Assembly: GCA_965224045.1 (NCBI GenBank)
Contig: CBDCYD010000007.1
Coordinates: 186,001-250,000, forward strand
Length of the DNA: 64,000 nt
Reading direction: 5' to 3'
Source of the DNA: Tectiglobus sp965224045
Lineage (GTDB): Bacteria > Pseudomonadota > Alphaproteobacteria > Rhizobiales > Hyphomicrobiaceae
The position numbers were made by a program, and so were the translations under genes. The notes under the pieces were generated by a model, which was not told the origin of the DNA, did not search any database, and saw only the letters and a list, made by a program, of their open reading frames with translations. Positions 43,365 through 52,321 of the stretch are shown here, one piece after another; the stretch's first letter is position 1; each line of letters opens with the position of its first letter.

Positions 43365-44657
43365 TCACACGCCGACGTTGCGCCCGGGAAGCACGCTGCG
43401 CCCGCCATAGCGGCCCATCCCGTCCAGTTCCTCCTCGATGCGGATCAACTGGTTGTATTTCGCCAGCCGATCGGAACGGCTAAGCGAACCGGTCTTGATC
43501 TGCCCGGCATTGGTGGCAACGGCAAGGTCGGCGATGGTTGCATCCTCCGTTTCGCCGGAGCGGTGCGAAATAACGGCCGTGTAATTGGCTCGCTGCGCCA
43601 TGGAGACGGCATCGAGTGTTTCCGTCAGCGTTCCGATCTGGTTGACCTTGACGAGGATAGAATTGGCGACACCGTCGTTGATGCCTTTCGCGAGACGCTT
43701 GGTGTTGGTCACGAACAGGTCGTCGCCGACAAGCTGGCACTTTTCGCCGATTTCGCGAGTTAAGAGGCTCCAGCCCTCCCAATCGTCCTCGGCCATCCCG
43801 TCTTCGATCGAAACGATAGGATACTTGCCGATCAGGGCGGCGAGGTAGCCGGCCATCTCGGCGCTGGACAAAGATTTATCTTCGCCGGAGAGTTCGTATC
43901 GCCCGTCCTTGAAGAACTCGGTCGCCGCACAGTCGAGCGCCAAGACGACGTCATCACCCGGTGCGTAACCGGCTGTTTCGATCGACGCCATGACGAAGTC
44001 CAGCGCGTCTGTAGTCGAGCCGATATTCGGAGCAAACCCGCCTTCGTCACCGACATTGGTATTGTGGCCGGCATCACTGAGTTTCTTGCGCAAGGTATGA
44101 AAGATTTCCGCACCGATCCGTATGGCCTCCCGACAGCTCTCGGCCGCTACCGGCATGACCATGAATTCCTGGATGTCGATCGGGTTGTCGGCATGCGCAC
44201 CGCCGTTGACGATATTCATCATCGGAACCGGCATGACGTGTGCCCCGGAACCGCCGATGTAACGGTAAAGCGGCAGCCCGCACGTATCCGCTGCAGCCCT
44301 TGCAACCGCCAGCGACGTCCCGAGCAGTGCATTGGCCCCGAGCCGGTTCTTGTTCTCCGTGCCGTCGAGATCAATCAGCGCGGCATCGATGCGACGTTGG
44401 TCCTCTGCATCCATGCCCCGCAGCGCATCATAGATCTCGCCGTTGACACAAGCGACCGCCTGCTCGACCCCCTTGCCCAGAAACCGCCCGCTGTCGCCGT
44501 CGCGCAGTTCCACCGCCTCATAGGCACCCGTCGAAGCACCGGAAGGCACGCCGGCACGTCCAAGCGAACCATCTTCCAGTATGACGTCGACCTCGACGGT
44601 CGGATTGCCGCGACTGTCCAGAATCTCGCGGCCGATAATGTCGATGATCGCGGTCAT
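43365..44657 (-). CDS. eno: Enolase
   Basis: Converts 2-phosphoglycerate to phosphoenolpyruvate in glycolysis and is a typical RNA degradosome partner. The 430-residue protein starts MTAIIDIIGREILDSRGNPT, carries the metal-binding region DEGGFAPN and EDGMAEDDWEGW, and the signature LVKVNQIGTLTE followed by SHRSGETED. GGAGA about 9 bases upstream supports the ATG at 44657. The ftsB and pdh genes follow, linking glycolysis output to pyruvate dehydrogenase. Confidence 0.98.
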   Translation of the reverse strand: MTAIIDIIGREILDSRGNPTVEVDVILEDGSLGRAGVPSGASTGAYEAVELRDGDSGRFLGKGVEQAVACVNGEIYDALRGMDAEDQRRIDAALIDLDGTENKNRLGANALLGTSLAVARAAADTCGLPLYRYIGGSGAHVMPVPMMNIVNGGAHADNPIDIQEFMVMPVAAESCREAIRIGAEIFHTLRKKLSDAGHNTNVGDEGGFAPNIGSTTDALDFVMASIETAGYAPGDDVVLALDCAATEFFKDGRYELSGEDKSLSSAEMAGYLAALIGKYPIVSIEDGMAEDDWEGWSLLTREIGEKCQLVGDDLFVTNTKRLAKGINDGVANSILVKVNQIGTLTETLDAVSMAQRANYTAVISHRSGETEDATIADLAVATNAGQIKTGSLSRSDRLAKYNQLIRIEEELDGMGRYGGRSVLPGRNVGV

Positions 44658-44786
44658 GGCGTTCGATCTCCGGTTGAGATGTATCTGCCGCGCGTTGTAG
44701 CCTGCTTCGCCGACAACTGCCATAGAGCGCGTACGCGCGGACCGCCGCACCGCGCGCGTCGTGTTCGGCCAACCGGGAGACCACGA

Positions 44787-45038
44787 ATGAGTGACAACCG
44801 CGCCGCGATGATTGCCGCCGTAGACGACGCCATCGCCGGCAAATGGGTGGCGGCACACAGTGCCTGTCAGAGCCTCGAAGGCGACAAGGCCGCGGACTGG
44901 CTCCACGCCGTCTTGCATAAGATCGAAGGCGACGAAGGCAATTCCCGATATTGGTATCGCCGCTGTGGCCAGGCTTTCGAGGCCTGGTCCGACCCGGCCG
45001 AAGAGTTACGCGCAATCAAAGCGGTGCTCACCTATTAG
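44787..45038 (+). CDS. Small conserved hypothetical protein
   Basis: An 83-residue soluble protein, divergent from eno with 129 bases between starts. GGGAGA at 44774-44779 lies 7 bases before the ATG. The sequence ends AADWLHAVLHKIEGDEGNSRYWYRRCGQ..., a pattern I recognise from small conserved proteobacterial proteins (Trp-x-His-Ala-x-Leu-His, Glu-Gly-Asp, Tyr-Trp-Tyr-Arg-Arg) of unknown function, probably two helical hairpins. A longer frame extends into eno antisense and should be ignored. Confidence 0.75.
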   Translation: MSDNRAAMIAAVDDAIAGKWVAAHSACQSLEGDKAADWLHAVLHKIEGDEGNSRYWYRRCGQAFEAWSDPAEELRAIKAVLTY

Positions 45039-45043
45039 ATTAT

Positions 45044-45060
45044 TTCCGCCTGAGGCGGAA
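45044..45060. terminator. Hairpin after the small eno-divergent gene
   Basis: TTCCGCC and GGCGGAA (45044-45050, 45054-45060) form a perfect 7-bp stem with a TGA loop, 5 bases after the stop of the 83-residue gene; AGAT and ATCT extend it imperfectly. There is no T-run, so termination is only suggested by position. The remaining bases to 45327 (267) show nothing else convincing. Confidence 0.4.
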
Positions 45061-45327
45061 TCGCATCTGAACGACCGGTTTGATAGTTGACATTTTGGAC
45101 CGGGACGATCCCCCGCCTGCGGCATCAGTGTAATGGGCGATCGGGAGAGGGTGAAGGATGGTTTCAGCTAATCCTGAAAGACGATAGTGCGCACGATGTT
45201 GTCCGGCGCGTCCGGTTGCGTGTCCCGGCTGACGCCCTAAGCACTTGCAATCCAAGACAGTTCCAGAGTAGACGTGCCGGCCTACCATGGTCGGCCGAAA
45301 TCGCCATCAGCTAGGAACCAGAACGCC

Positions 45328-45897
45328 GTGCAACAGGCCTCCGAAAATCAGCGAACCATTGAGGGCGTCCTGTTCCTGATCGCCTATGCCGCGTGCATTC
45401 CCGCGGCGAACTGGTTGATCCTCAACATCGGCACCGTGTGCGTACCGGACGGTCCGTGCCTGATTCCGGTCGCACCCGGACTGATGGCACCGAGCGGCGT
45501 CGTCATGATCGGCCTCGCGCTGGTCCTGCGTGACCTCGTCCAGCGTCGCCTCGGCCTCACGTGGACGGTCGCAGCAATCTTCGCCGGTGCCGCGATATCG
45601 CTGCCGTTTACGCCCGAAAAACTCGTCGTCGCCTCGCTCGCGGCGTTCTTGCTGTCTGAGTTCGCAGACCTTCTGGTCTACACGCCCCTGCAGCGTCGCC
45701 GCCTCGTACTTGCGGTTTTCGCCAGCAGCATCGTTGGCCTGGTGGTCGACAGCATGGTCTTTCTCTATCTTGCATTCGGCGGTTTCGACCATCTGCTGGG
45801 CCAGATCGTCGGCAAGGCATGGATGGTGATACTTGCTCTTCCGTTCGTTGCCTGGTTGCGCCGCCGCGATGACCGCATCGGAATGGTGCCGGCCTGA
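45328..45897 (+). CDS. VUT family (YhhQ-type) queuosine precursor transporter
   Basis: Integral membrane protein of 189 residues with about six segments (VLFLIAYAACIPAANWLIL; GVVMIGLALVLRDLVQRRLG; ARG-poor loops; LAAFLLSEFADLLVYTPLQ; FASSIVGLVVDSMVFLYLAF; MVILALPFVAWL). The motifs LRDLVQ and SEFADLLVYTPLQ are typical of the vitamin uptake transporter-like family that imports preQ0/preQ1. Start assigned to the GTG at 45328 with AGGA 11 bases upstream; another GTG at 45274 is possible. queF follows 23 bases downstream, supporting the substrate assignment. Confidence 0.82.
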   Translation: MQQASENQRTIEGVLFLIAYAACIPAANWLILNIGTVCVPDGPCLIPVAPGLMAPSGVVMIGLALVLRDLVQRRLGLTWTVAAIFAGAAISLPFTPEKLVVASLAAFLLSEFADLLVYTPLQRRRLVLAVFASSIVGLVVDSMVFLYLAFGGFDHLLGQIVGKAWMVILALPFVAWLRRRDDRIGMVPA

Positions 45898-45920
45898 CCA
45901 CAAATCTGGATGCGCGCACG

Positions 45921-46385
45921 ATGACCACGGACGACGTTGAAAACCTGGCCCAGTTGGGCCACCTGTCATCGATTCCCGCCTCACCTGAAGGCGCGGTGTT
46001 GGAGCGTGTCGCAAACCCACACCCGGACACGGCCTATGTCGCCCGCTTCACGGCGCCGGAGTTCACGTCGCTCTGTCCGGTCACCGGCCAGCCCGACTTT
46101 GCACACCTGGTCATCGACTATGTCCCGAACGGCTGGCTGGTCGAATCCAAGTCACTCAAGTTGTATCTCGGATCGTACCGCAATCACGGCGCCTTTCACG
46201 AGGACTGCACGATCGCCATCGCCAAACGCTTGAACCAGTTGCTCGAACCGCACTTCTTGCGGATCGGCGGTTATTGGTATCCGCGCGGCGGCATTCCGAT
46301 CGATGTCTTCTGGCAGACCGGAAATTGTCCGGATGGCGTGTGGCTGCCGGATCAGGGTGTCCCGACGTATCGCGGCCGCGGCTGA
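45921..46385 (+). CDS. queF: NADPH-dependent preQ0 reductase QueF
   Basis: Reduces the nitrile of 7-cyano-7-deazaguanine (preQ0) to preQ1 for queuosine tRNA modification. The 154-residue protein is the short (unimodular) type, with the nucleophile Cys52 in FTSLCPVTGQPDF, Asp59 and the QueF signature ESKSLKLYL (75-83). Coupled to the upstream VUT transporter, it could process imported preQ0; no queC, queD or queE is in the window. Confidence 0.96.
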   Translation: MTTDDVENLAQLGHLSSIPASPEGAVLERVANPHPDTAYVARFTAPEFTSLCPVTGQPDFAHLVIDYVPNGWLVESKSLKLYLGSYRNHGAFHEDCTIAIAKRLNQLLEPHFLRIGGYWYPRGGIPIDVFWQTGNCPDGVWLPDQGVPTYRGRG

Positions 46386-46409
46386 CGTTCGCAGCCCCTT
46401 GCGACTGCC

Positions 46410-47279
46410 CTACGTCTTGAGCCACTCCGGCAAAGCCTGCATGCGTGCCCGAATGGTCTCGAGCGTGTCATCCGCCATGGCGTGCACCCGGTCGAACAAG
46501 AGGTCCATCAGCGCTTTGCGGTCCTTCACGGCAGCGAGTTCGCCATCCGAAATAACGTCTCCGATATGGACCCGCAGCGGCTTGCCGACCCGGTTGCGAA
46601 ATTCGCGTATCATCAGCGACAACCGAACGGTTGCGCTGAACTTGCTGATCAGGTGAAAGAACCAGGAGCACTGCCCTTCGAAATATAGCGGTACAACTTG
46701 CGCCTTCGACGCCTGGATCATCCGCCCTGTAAAAGTCTTCCACGGCAGGTCGACCGCCGGCCCGAACACGCTTGGCGCTGTCGCCACGCCACCGGCCGGA
46801 AAGACCACGATCGTGTGCCCCTGGGAGAGCAATTCAAGCGCCCTCTTGCGCGTGGCGATGTTCATCGCCTGGGCTTCCCGGGTTTCCGAGAAATCGATCG
46901 GCAGCGCGTAGGGCCGGATCTCCGGAACTTTGGTGAGATCCTTGTGCAGCAGCACGTGGAACGGTCTCCCAAGGTCTTCGGCGAGCGACAAAGCACCAAA
47001 CCCGTCCAGAATGCCGAAGGGGTGGTTTGAGAGGATCACCACCGGCGGCCCCGCATCGATCTGCGGCGGCCACTGCCCGGACACGATCTCCAGATCGACA
47101 CGGATGAGATCCAATACAGGCCGCATGATCGGCTTGTTCTGGGCGACGTAGTCTCGTCGCCAGATTTCATAGAGCGGCACGAAATAGTCGCGTCCCGCGA
47201 GCCGCTCGATCGTCTGGATAACCCAGCGCTTGAACGCCGGATCACTATCGGCGGCGTATGTGAGTTCCGGAAACTTCAT
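46410..47279 (-). CDS. Lysophospholipid acyltransferase family protein
   Basis: A 289-residue glycerolipid-type acyltransferase. The catalytic motif reads NHPFGILDG (His86 and Asp92, one residue longer than the classical HX4D), followed by VVFPAGGVATAP, equivalent to the PlsC FPEGTR block. This resembles the hemolysin/ornithine-lipid type acyltransferases more than PlsC itself, so the acceptor is uncertain. It follows thrS by 80 bases on the same strand and converges on queF with 24 bases between stops. Confidence 0.82.
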   Translation of the reverse strand: MKFPELTYAADSDPAFKRWVIQTIERLAGRDYFVPLYEIWRRDYVAQNKPIMRPVLDLIRVDLEIVSGQWPPQIDAGPPVVILSNHPFGILDGFGALSLAEDLGRPFHVLLHKDLTKVPEIRPYALPIDFSETREAQAMNIATRKRALELLSQGHTIVVFPAGGVATAPSVFGPAVDLPWKTFTGRMIQASKAQVVPLYFEGQCSWFFHLISKFSATVRLSLMIREFRNRVGKPLRVHIGDVISDGELAAVKDRKALMDLLFDRVHAMADDTLETIRARMQALPEWLKT

Positions 47280-47359
47280 GCCGCTAGGCCCGCAATCCGA
47301 ACACGCTTAGCCCGATCCCATCATCGCCGCCGCGCGCGCCGCCGTCATCGCAAGCAGCC

Positions 47360-49315
47360 TCATTGCGCCGCTCGCTTGAGATCCGGCGGCACCGCTTCTT
47401 CGGCAAGCGATGCGACGGCTTCGTCGAGCTTCAGGACGCTTTGCTTCTGGCTGCCGAGACGGCGCACGGACACCGTGCCCTCTTCGGCTTCGCGTTTGCC
47501 GACAACGAGCAGCACCGGAACTTTGGCGAGTGAATGCTCGCGGACCTTGTAATTGATCTTCTCATTCCTGAGGTCCACCTCCGCCGCAAGTCCGGCCGCC
47601 TGACACGCAGCGCGAACCCGCCCGGCATAGGCGTCGGCATCCGACACGATCGTGCACACGGCAACCTGCACCGGCGCCAGCCACAACGGGAAGTGGCCCG
47701 CGTAGCTTTCGATCAACACGCCGAGAAAACGCTCCATCGAGCCGAGGATCGCACGATGCAGCATCACCGGCCGCTTCTTTTCGCCATCTGCATCGATATA
47801 GAAGGCATCGAACCGTTCCGGCAGATTGAAATCCACCTGGTTGGTCCCGCACTGCCATTCCCGCCCGATTGCATCGCGCAAAACGTACTCGAACTTCGGC
47901 CCGTAAAACGCCCCCTCCCCGGGGTTGATGCCTGTTGTAATCTTGCCGTCCGCTTCCGCTTCGATGCGCCCGAGCACCTTGGTCATGACCGCTTCGGCCC
48001 GGTCCCATTCGCCGTCCGAGCCAACGCGCTTTTCAGGCCGCGTCGAGAGCTTGACGACAAAGTCCTCGAACCCGAAGTCCCGGTAGACCGATAAAATGAG
48101 ATCGTTGATCGCGATGCACTCGTCTTCGAGCTGTTCATCGGTGCAGAAAACGTGCGCATCATCCTGCGTAAAGCCGCGCACCCGCATCAGCCCGTGCAGC
48201 GCTCCCGACGGCTCATAGCGGTGCACGCACCCGAACTCGCTCACGCGGTAGGGCAGTTCGCGATAGGAGCGTAGGCCGTGCTTGAAGATCTGCACATGGC
48301 CCGGACAGTTCATCGGTTTGATGGCGAACTGGCGCTCGTCCTCCGTCGTCGTGGTGAACATGTTTTCATGATACCACTCCCAGTGCCCCGAGGTTTCCCA
48401 TAGCGCCCGGTCGAGAATTTGCGGCGCGTTGACTTCTTGGTATCCCGCATCGTTCTGCCGCCGCCGCATGTAGTTGGTCAGCCGTTGAAACAACTCCCAT
48501 CCCTTCGGATGCCAGAACACGACACCGGGGCCTTCTTCCTGGAAGTGGAACAGATCCATCTCGCGGCCAAGCCTGCGATGGTCACGCCTTTCGGCCTCTT
48601 CGAGCTGATGGAGATGTGCTTTCAGATCCTTGTCGCTGGCCCACGCCGTGCCATAGATCCGCTGCAGCATGCGATTGTTGGAATCGCCGCGCCAGTAGGC
48701 GCCTGCAAGCTTCATCAGCTTGAACGACGAGCCGGTGTGCCCCGTTGACGTCATGTGCGGGCCGCGGCAGAGGTCGAGCCAAGCCCCCTGCTTGTAGATC
48801 TTGACATCCTCGCCGTCCGGTATCGCGTCGATCAACTCGACCTTGTAGTGCTCGCCCTGCGCGGAGAAATAGGCCTTGGCTTCATCTCTGCTCCACACCT
48901 CTTTTGAAAAGGGCTCATTGGCCTTGATGATCTCGCGCATGCGCTCTTCGATCTTTGCAAAATCGTCGGGATGGAACGGTTCATCGCGATCGAAGTCGTA
49001 GTAAAAGCCGTTCTCGATCACGGGCCCGATCGTGACCTGGGTTCCGGGAAACAGGTCCTGCACGGCTTCTGCAAGGACGTGCGCGCAATCGTGGCGGATG
49101 AGTTCCAGGGCCTCCGGGTCGGTCCGGATTACGATCTTGACGGCCGCATCCTCCGTGATCGGGTCGGCAAGATCCCTCAATTCGCCATCCACCACCATCG
49201 CCACGGCCTTTTTCGACAGCGACTTCGAGATGGCGGCTGCCAGTTCAGCGCCGGTGATGCCGGCATCGAAAGACCGTGCTGCACCGTCCGGAAATGTCAG
49301 GGTTATCGAGCTCAC
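47360..49315 (-). CDS. thrS: Threonyl-tRNA synthetase
   Basis: Class II synthetase charging tRNA-Thr. The 651-residue protein has the N-terminal TGS domain (MSSITLTFPDGAARSFD...), the editing/SAD domain (RHDCAHVLAEAVQDLFPG), the catalytic core with zinc-ligand region NCPGHVQIFKHGLRSYRELP, and a C-terminal anticodon-binding domain (LAPVQVAVCTIVSDADAYAG). The GTG at 49315 is preferred because AGAGGATACATC places a Shine-Dalgarno just before it; a GTG at 49330 is the alternative. Confidence 0.97.
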   Translation of the reverse strand: MSSITLTFPDGAARSFDAGITGAELAAAISKSLSKKAVAMVVDGELRDLADPITEDAAVKIVIRTDPEALELIRHDCAHVLAEAVQDLFPGTQVTIGPVIENGFYYDFDRDEPFHPDDFAKIEERMREIIKANEPFSKEVWSRDEAKAYFSAQGEHYKVELIDAIPDGEDVKIYKQGAWLDLCRGPHMTSTGHTGSSFKLMKLAGAYWRGDSNNRMLQRIYGTAWASDKDLKAHLHQLEEAERRDHRRLGREMDLFHFQEEGPGVVFWHPKGWELFQRLTNYMRRRQNDAGYQEVNAPQILDRALWETSGHWEWYHENMFTTTTEDERQFAIKPMNCPGHVQIFKHGLRSYRELPYRVSEFGCVHRYEPSGALHGLMRVRGFTQDDAHVFCTDEQLEDECIAINDLILSVYRDFGFEDFVVKLSTRPEKRVGSDGEWDRAEAVMTKVLGRIEAEADGKITTGINPGEGAFYGPKFEYVLRDAIGREWQCGTNQVDFNLPERFDAFYIDADGEKKRPVMLHRAILGSMERFLGVLIESYAGHFPLWLAPVQVAVCTIVSDADAYAGRVRAACQAAGLAAEVDLRNEKINYKVREHSLAKVPVLLVVGKREAEEGTVSVRRLGSQKQSVLKLDEAVASLAEEAVPPDLKRAAQ

Positions 49316-49355
49316 GATGTATCCTCTCACTCACTGCATACCAAGCAGGTAAGAT

Positions 49356-49374
49356 GGCCGTCGTTGCAACGGCC
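49356..49374 (-). promoter_or_regulatory. Hairpin in the thrS leader
   Basis: GGCCGT and ACGGCC (49356-49361, 49369-49374) enclose a 7-base loop, 41 bases upstream of the thrS start. Within it the ten bases CGTTGCAACG are a perfect palindrome. It could be an operator or leader structure; no tRNA-like features or T-box elements were seen, so function is open. Confidence 0.3.
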
Positions 49375-49529
49375 TTGTGCGCTCCCGTCAAACCGAAGCG
49401 ATAGACAAGCAGACCGGCTTGGCTGGGAAACCGTCCCCCTGTAGAGAACAGCCACGCCGAGCGCAAGCCCAAGCAGCCAAAATTCGGCTGAATCAGCTGC
49501 TCCGAGCCGGAACCTCTCTAAAGCGGAAA

Positions 49530-49613
49530 GTTGCTCGATTCTTTAGAGGCGCTCATCTTTGTGCCTTAGGTTGGAGCCACGACTGCTGTTCCAACCTAAG
49601 GCACGATGATCTA
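49530..49613 (-). repeat. Dispersed palindromic repeat, copy C
   Basis: Reverse-strand copy of the element at 7878-7971. The stem GCCTTAGGTTGGA (49563-49575) pairs with TCCAACCTAAGGC (49590-49602). Read on the minus strand it starts CTAGATCATCGT, identical to copy A, and ends with the tag CTAAAGAATCGAGCAA. Its first TAG is the stop codon of the adjacent dctP-type gene (49611-49613). Within the stem, two positions that differ from copy A change on both arms so that pairing is kept (T-A versus C-G, and G-C versus A-T). Confidence 0.85.
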
Positions 49614-50693
49614 GCCGCGCGTGATGGCCCTATAGGCGACGTAGCTGATGTCGGACACGCGCTGCCATTCGGAAACGCGATCTCCGAAGTCCTTGAAGCT
49701 CTTCAGGACGCGCTTGCCGATTTTATCGGTATTGCCGACCTCATCGACCACTTCGCGCGAGACGCGGGCAACCTCGGTCCAGACATCCTGCGGGTAGATG
49801 TGCAGTTGCACACCTTCGTTCCATTGCAGCTCCGCAAGCGCATCGCCGTTGTTGGCATTGTATTCAGACAACATGTTGTTGTTCTCGGCCGCTGCGGCAG
49901 CTTCGATGATCGTGCGCTCCGTCTCGCTGAGGCCTTCCCAGAAGCCGCGATTTACGCCCAGGCATATTCCCGTGCCCGGCTCTTGAAAACCGGGAAACAT
50001 ATAGTGTTTCAGGTAATTGTGCAGCCCGAATGCCTTGTCGTTGTAGGGCCCGACCCATTCCGCCGCGTTGATCTTGCCGGTCGCCAGTGCATCCGGGATT
50101 TCACCCCCGGGCAGCACGATCGCCTCGCCGCCGAGCCGGCGCACGACCTCGCCGCCAAGCCCCGGTATCCGCATTTTCAGCGTCTTCATATCGGCGATCG
50201 ATTGGATCGGCTTCTTGAACCACCCGCCCATTTGGACACCGGTATTGCCGGCCAGAAGCGGCTTGACCCCGAACTGCGCCGACAAATCATCCCACAGCGC
50301 CTGCCCGCCCCCGAACCGGATCCAGGCATCGAACTCCAGTGCCGTCATTCCCATCGGCACCGACGTGAAGAAGTTGTATGCGGGATGCTTCTTTTGCCAG
50401 TAGTAGTCGGCGGCGTGATACATCTGCGCATCACCGCGCGCGACGGCGTCGAAGGACTCGAAGGCCGGCACCATTTCACCGGCCGCAAAAAGTTTGACCT
50501 GTAACTTGCCGTCGGAAAGCTTGGTGATCAGATCGGCCAGCCGCTGGGCACCGGTGCCAAGCCCCGGAAAGCCGCGCGGCCAAGTGGTCACCAGCCGGAT
50601 TTCCTTGATCCCCTGACCGAGGGCTGCCGCCTGCGGTGCCAGTGTTGCAGCGCCGACCACGCCCGCGCCCGTTACGAAAGTGCGACGATCCAT
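49611..50693 (-). CDS. TRAP transporter solute-binding protein, DctP family
   Basis: Periplasmic receptor for a TRAP-type secondary transporter, 360 residues. The N-terminus DRRTFVTGAGVVGAATLAP has a twin-Arg followed by Phe, compatible with Tat export. The mature domain shows TTWPRGFPGLGTGAQRLADLI, AAGEMVPAFESFDAV and the helix motif GGEIPDALATGKINAAEWVGP, most like the TakP subgroup that binds 2-oxo or mannitol-like acids. GAGGGG 8 bases upstream marks the ATG. No dctQ or dctM permease gene is adjacent. Its stop codon is inside repeat copy C. Confidence 0.88.
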   Translation of the reverse strand: MDRRTFVTGAGVVGAATLAPQAAALGQGIKEIRLVTTWPRGFPGLGTGAQRLADLITKLSDGKLQVKLFAAGEMVPAFESFDAVARGDAQMYHAADYYWQKKHPAYNFFTSVPMGMTALEFDAWIRFGGGQALWDDLSAQFGVKPLLAGNTGVQMGGWFKKPIQSIADMKTLKMRIPGLGGEVVRRLGGEAIVLPGGEIPDALATGKINAAEWVGPYNDKAFGLHNYLKHYMFPGFQEPGTGICLGVNRGFWEGLSETERTIIEAAAAAENNNMLSEYNANNGDALAELQWNEGVQLHIYPQDVWTEVARVSREVVDEVGNTDKIGKRVLKSFKDFGDRVSEWQRVSDISYVAYRAITRG

Positions 50694-51074
50694 CAGCCCA
50701 CCCCTCGAAAATCGCCTGCCGGTCAACCGGCGCGCGTTTGTTCAGCGCTCTTTGCAAGTATCTCTGCGCTGTCGCTTCAACCATGAACGTGGCGAAAAGC
50801 CGATCGGCAACAAACTTTCTTCATTTTCCAGACAATATCGCATTTTCGACTACAACTGAGATTGCACCGCACCGCGCGACTATCCCTCATACTGGCCACA
50901 AAATCTTCTCATTCTGAGGTTTCTCAGAATGATGAGGGATTCTTCGTCTTGCCATACCCGATCGCTTGATCCACACCATACCTTTGCCATGGCAAGCGGC
51001 ATAAACTGAAATGCAATGCTGGGGCCGCGCCATTGCAATTGCGAGCACTCGCGGCCATGAGGGGAGATATCGTC
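50694..51074. other. Divergent intergenic region between the two TRAP-type binding protein genes
   Basis: A 381-base non-coding region expected to hold both promoters. It contains a nested structure: outer arms ATCCCTCAT (50882-50890) and ATGAGGGAT (50932-50940), and an inner hairpin CATTCTGAG (50910-50918), loop GTTT, CTCAGAATG (50923-50931) that directly adjoins the right outer arm. No reading frame with a ribosome binding site was found, and no clear -35/-10 pair. Confidence 0.45.
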
Positions 51075-52232
51075 GTGCGTTGCCGAGCCTGGATAATTGC
51101 GATCGCGTCGGTGCTAGCCGCCTCAATTGTCGCGACTACTGCTCAGTCACAATCACAGACAAACCGTCAGACGTCGGCCTCGGTCAGTCGCTTCGCGCAG
51201 TACCGGGATGCCATCAACGAGAACGTCGTCACCATCATTTCGGGCAACCCGAATGGGGGATTTCTTTACACCGCCTACGACATCGCCGCCGTTCTCGAAC
51301 GTACCAGCAAGATGCGCGTCATCCCGATCGTCGGCAAGGGCGGCGCGCAAAACGTCAAGGATGTCCTCTACCTCAAAGGTATCGACATGGGCATCATGCA
51401 TCCGCATGTCATCCAGTACTTCAAGCAGACAGGCGAAGTTGGCCCCAATCTGGAAAAACGCATTGCCTACATCACGACCCTGTTCACCGACGAACTGCAC
51501 GTCGTCACGCGGCCGGACATCAAGGACTTCCGCGATCTGGAAGGAAAGCGTGTCAACTTCTCTAATACCGGCAGCGGCACCCAAATCTCGATGCGGCTCA
51601 TCTTTCAAGCCCTGGGCATGAAGGTCCAGGAGTTCAACATGGGTCAGGGCGATGCATTCGAACTTATGAAGCAGGGCAAGCTGGACGCCACGACGTGTAC
51701 CTGCGCCAAGCCGTTGCGCTCCGTGCGCGGCCTGAAGAAGGCGACAGGCTTCAAGCTGCTGCCGGTTCCCTACGCTCCTGAACTCGAAAAATCATTCCTC
51801 CCCGGCATCCTCACGCACACCGACTATCCGGAACTGATCCCGCCCGGCCAGAGCATCAATACCGTCGCCGTTCAAACCATTCTCGGCGTCTACAACTGGA
51901 AAACGAAGACGACGGACCGTTACCGCCGCGTGAGCAGGTTTGTCGAAGCCTTCTTCAGCAACATCAAGGAGTTCCGAAAACCTCCCCGTCAGCCGAAATG
52001 GAAGTCGATCAATATCGCCGCCACCGTTGCCGGCATGACCAGGTTTGCACCGGCCCAGGAATGGCTCGAATTGAACGCGGCCAGCAGCCGGCTTAAGACG
52101 ACCGGCATCAAGATCGACAAGAACCTGGCGCGCCGCCAGGCTGCGCGTGCTGCACCAAACAGTCCTGCAGAACAGGAAAAACTTTTCCGGCAATTTCTGA
52201 AGTGGGTGCAGGGCCGCCCGAACAAGCGATAG
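51075..52232 (+). CDS. TAXI family TRAP transporter solute-binding protein
   Basis: Periplasmic receptor of the TAXI type, 385 residues from the GTG at 51075, chosen because GGGGAGA (51061-51067) lies 7 bases upstream; ATG 51057 is the alternative. The signal peptide is RCRAWIIAIASVLAASIVAT. The mature protein has the family core: TIISGNPNGGFLYTAYDIAAVLE, VGKGGAQNVKDVLYLKGIDMGIM, LEGKRVNFSNTGSGTQISMRLIF. A positively charged C-terminal extension (from about 350) is unusual. No TRAP membrane component is nearby, and the next gene encodes another exported protein. Confidence 0.88.
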   Translation: MRCRAWIIAIASVLAASIVATTAQSQSQTNRQTSASVSRFAQYRDAINENVVTIISGNPNGGFLYTAYDIAAVLERTSKMRVIPIVGKGGAQNVKDVLYLKGIDMGIMHPHVIQYFKQTGEVGPNLEKRIAYITTLFTDELHVVTRPDIKDFRDLEGKRVNFSNTGSGTQISMRLIFQALGMKVQEFNMGQGDAFELMKQGKLDATTCTCAKPLRSVRGLKKATGFKLLPVPYAPELEKSFLPGILTHTDYPELIPPGQSINTVAVQTILGVYNWKTKTTDRYRRVSRFVEAFFSNIKEFRKPPRQPKWKSINIAATVAGMTRFAPAQEWLELNAASSRLKTTGIKIDKNLARRQAARAAPNSPAEQEKLFRQFLKWVQGRPNKR

Positions 52233-52321
52233 TGCCAACAGCCATGGCCTGCGACGAGCCGGCCATGGTAAAGGATACGGGACCAAGACCGGCGAGTGGA
52301 ATGAACGGGTGTCTGTTGCCC

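Noticed and set aside
45039..45327. Possible preQ1 riboswitch before the VUT transporter and queF
   Set aside because: I found neither the short preQ1 type I pseudoknot pattern nor an A-rich tail; a TTGACA at 45087 has no -10 at proper spacing, and the tiny frame near 45160 (nine codons) is unconvincing.
49331..49500. T-box or tRNA-mimic leader for thrS
   Set aside because: Only one small hairpin is present; no T-box consensus, terminator/antiterminator or anticodon-like loop.
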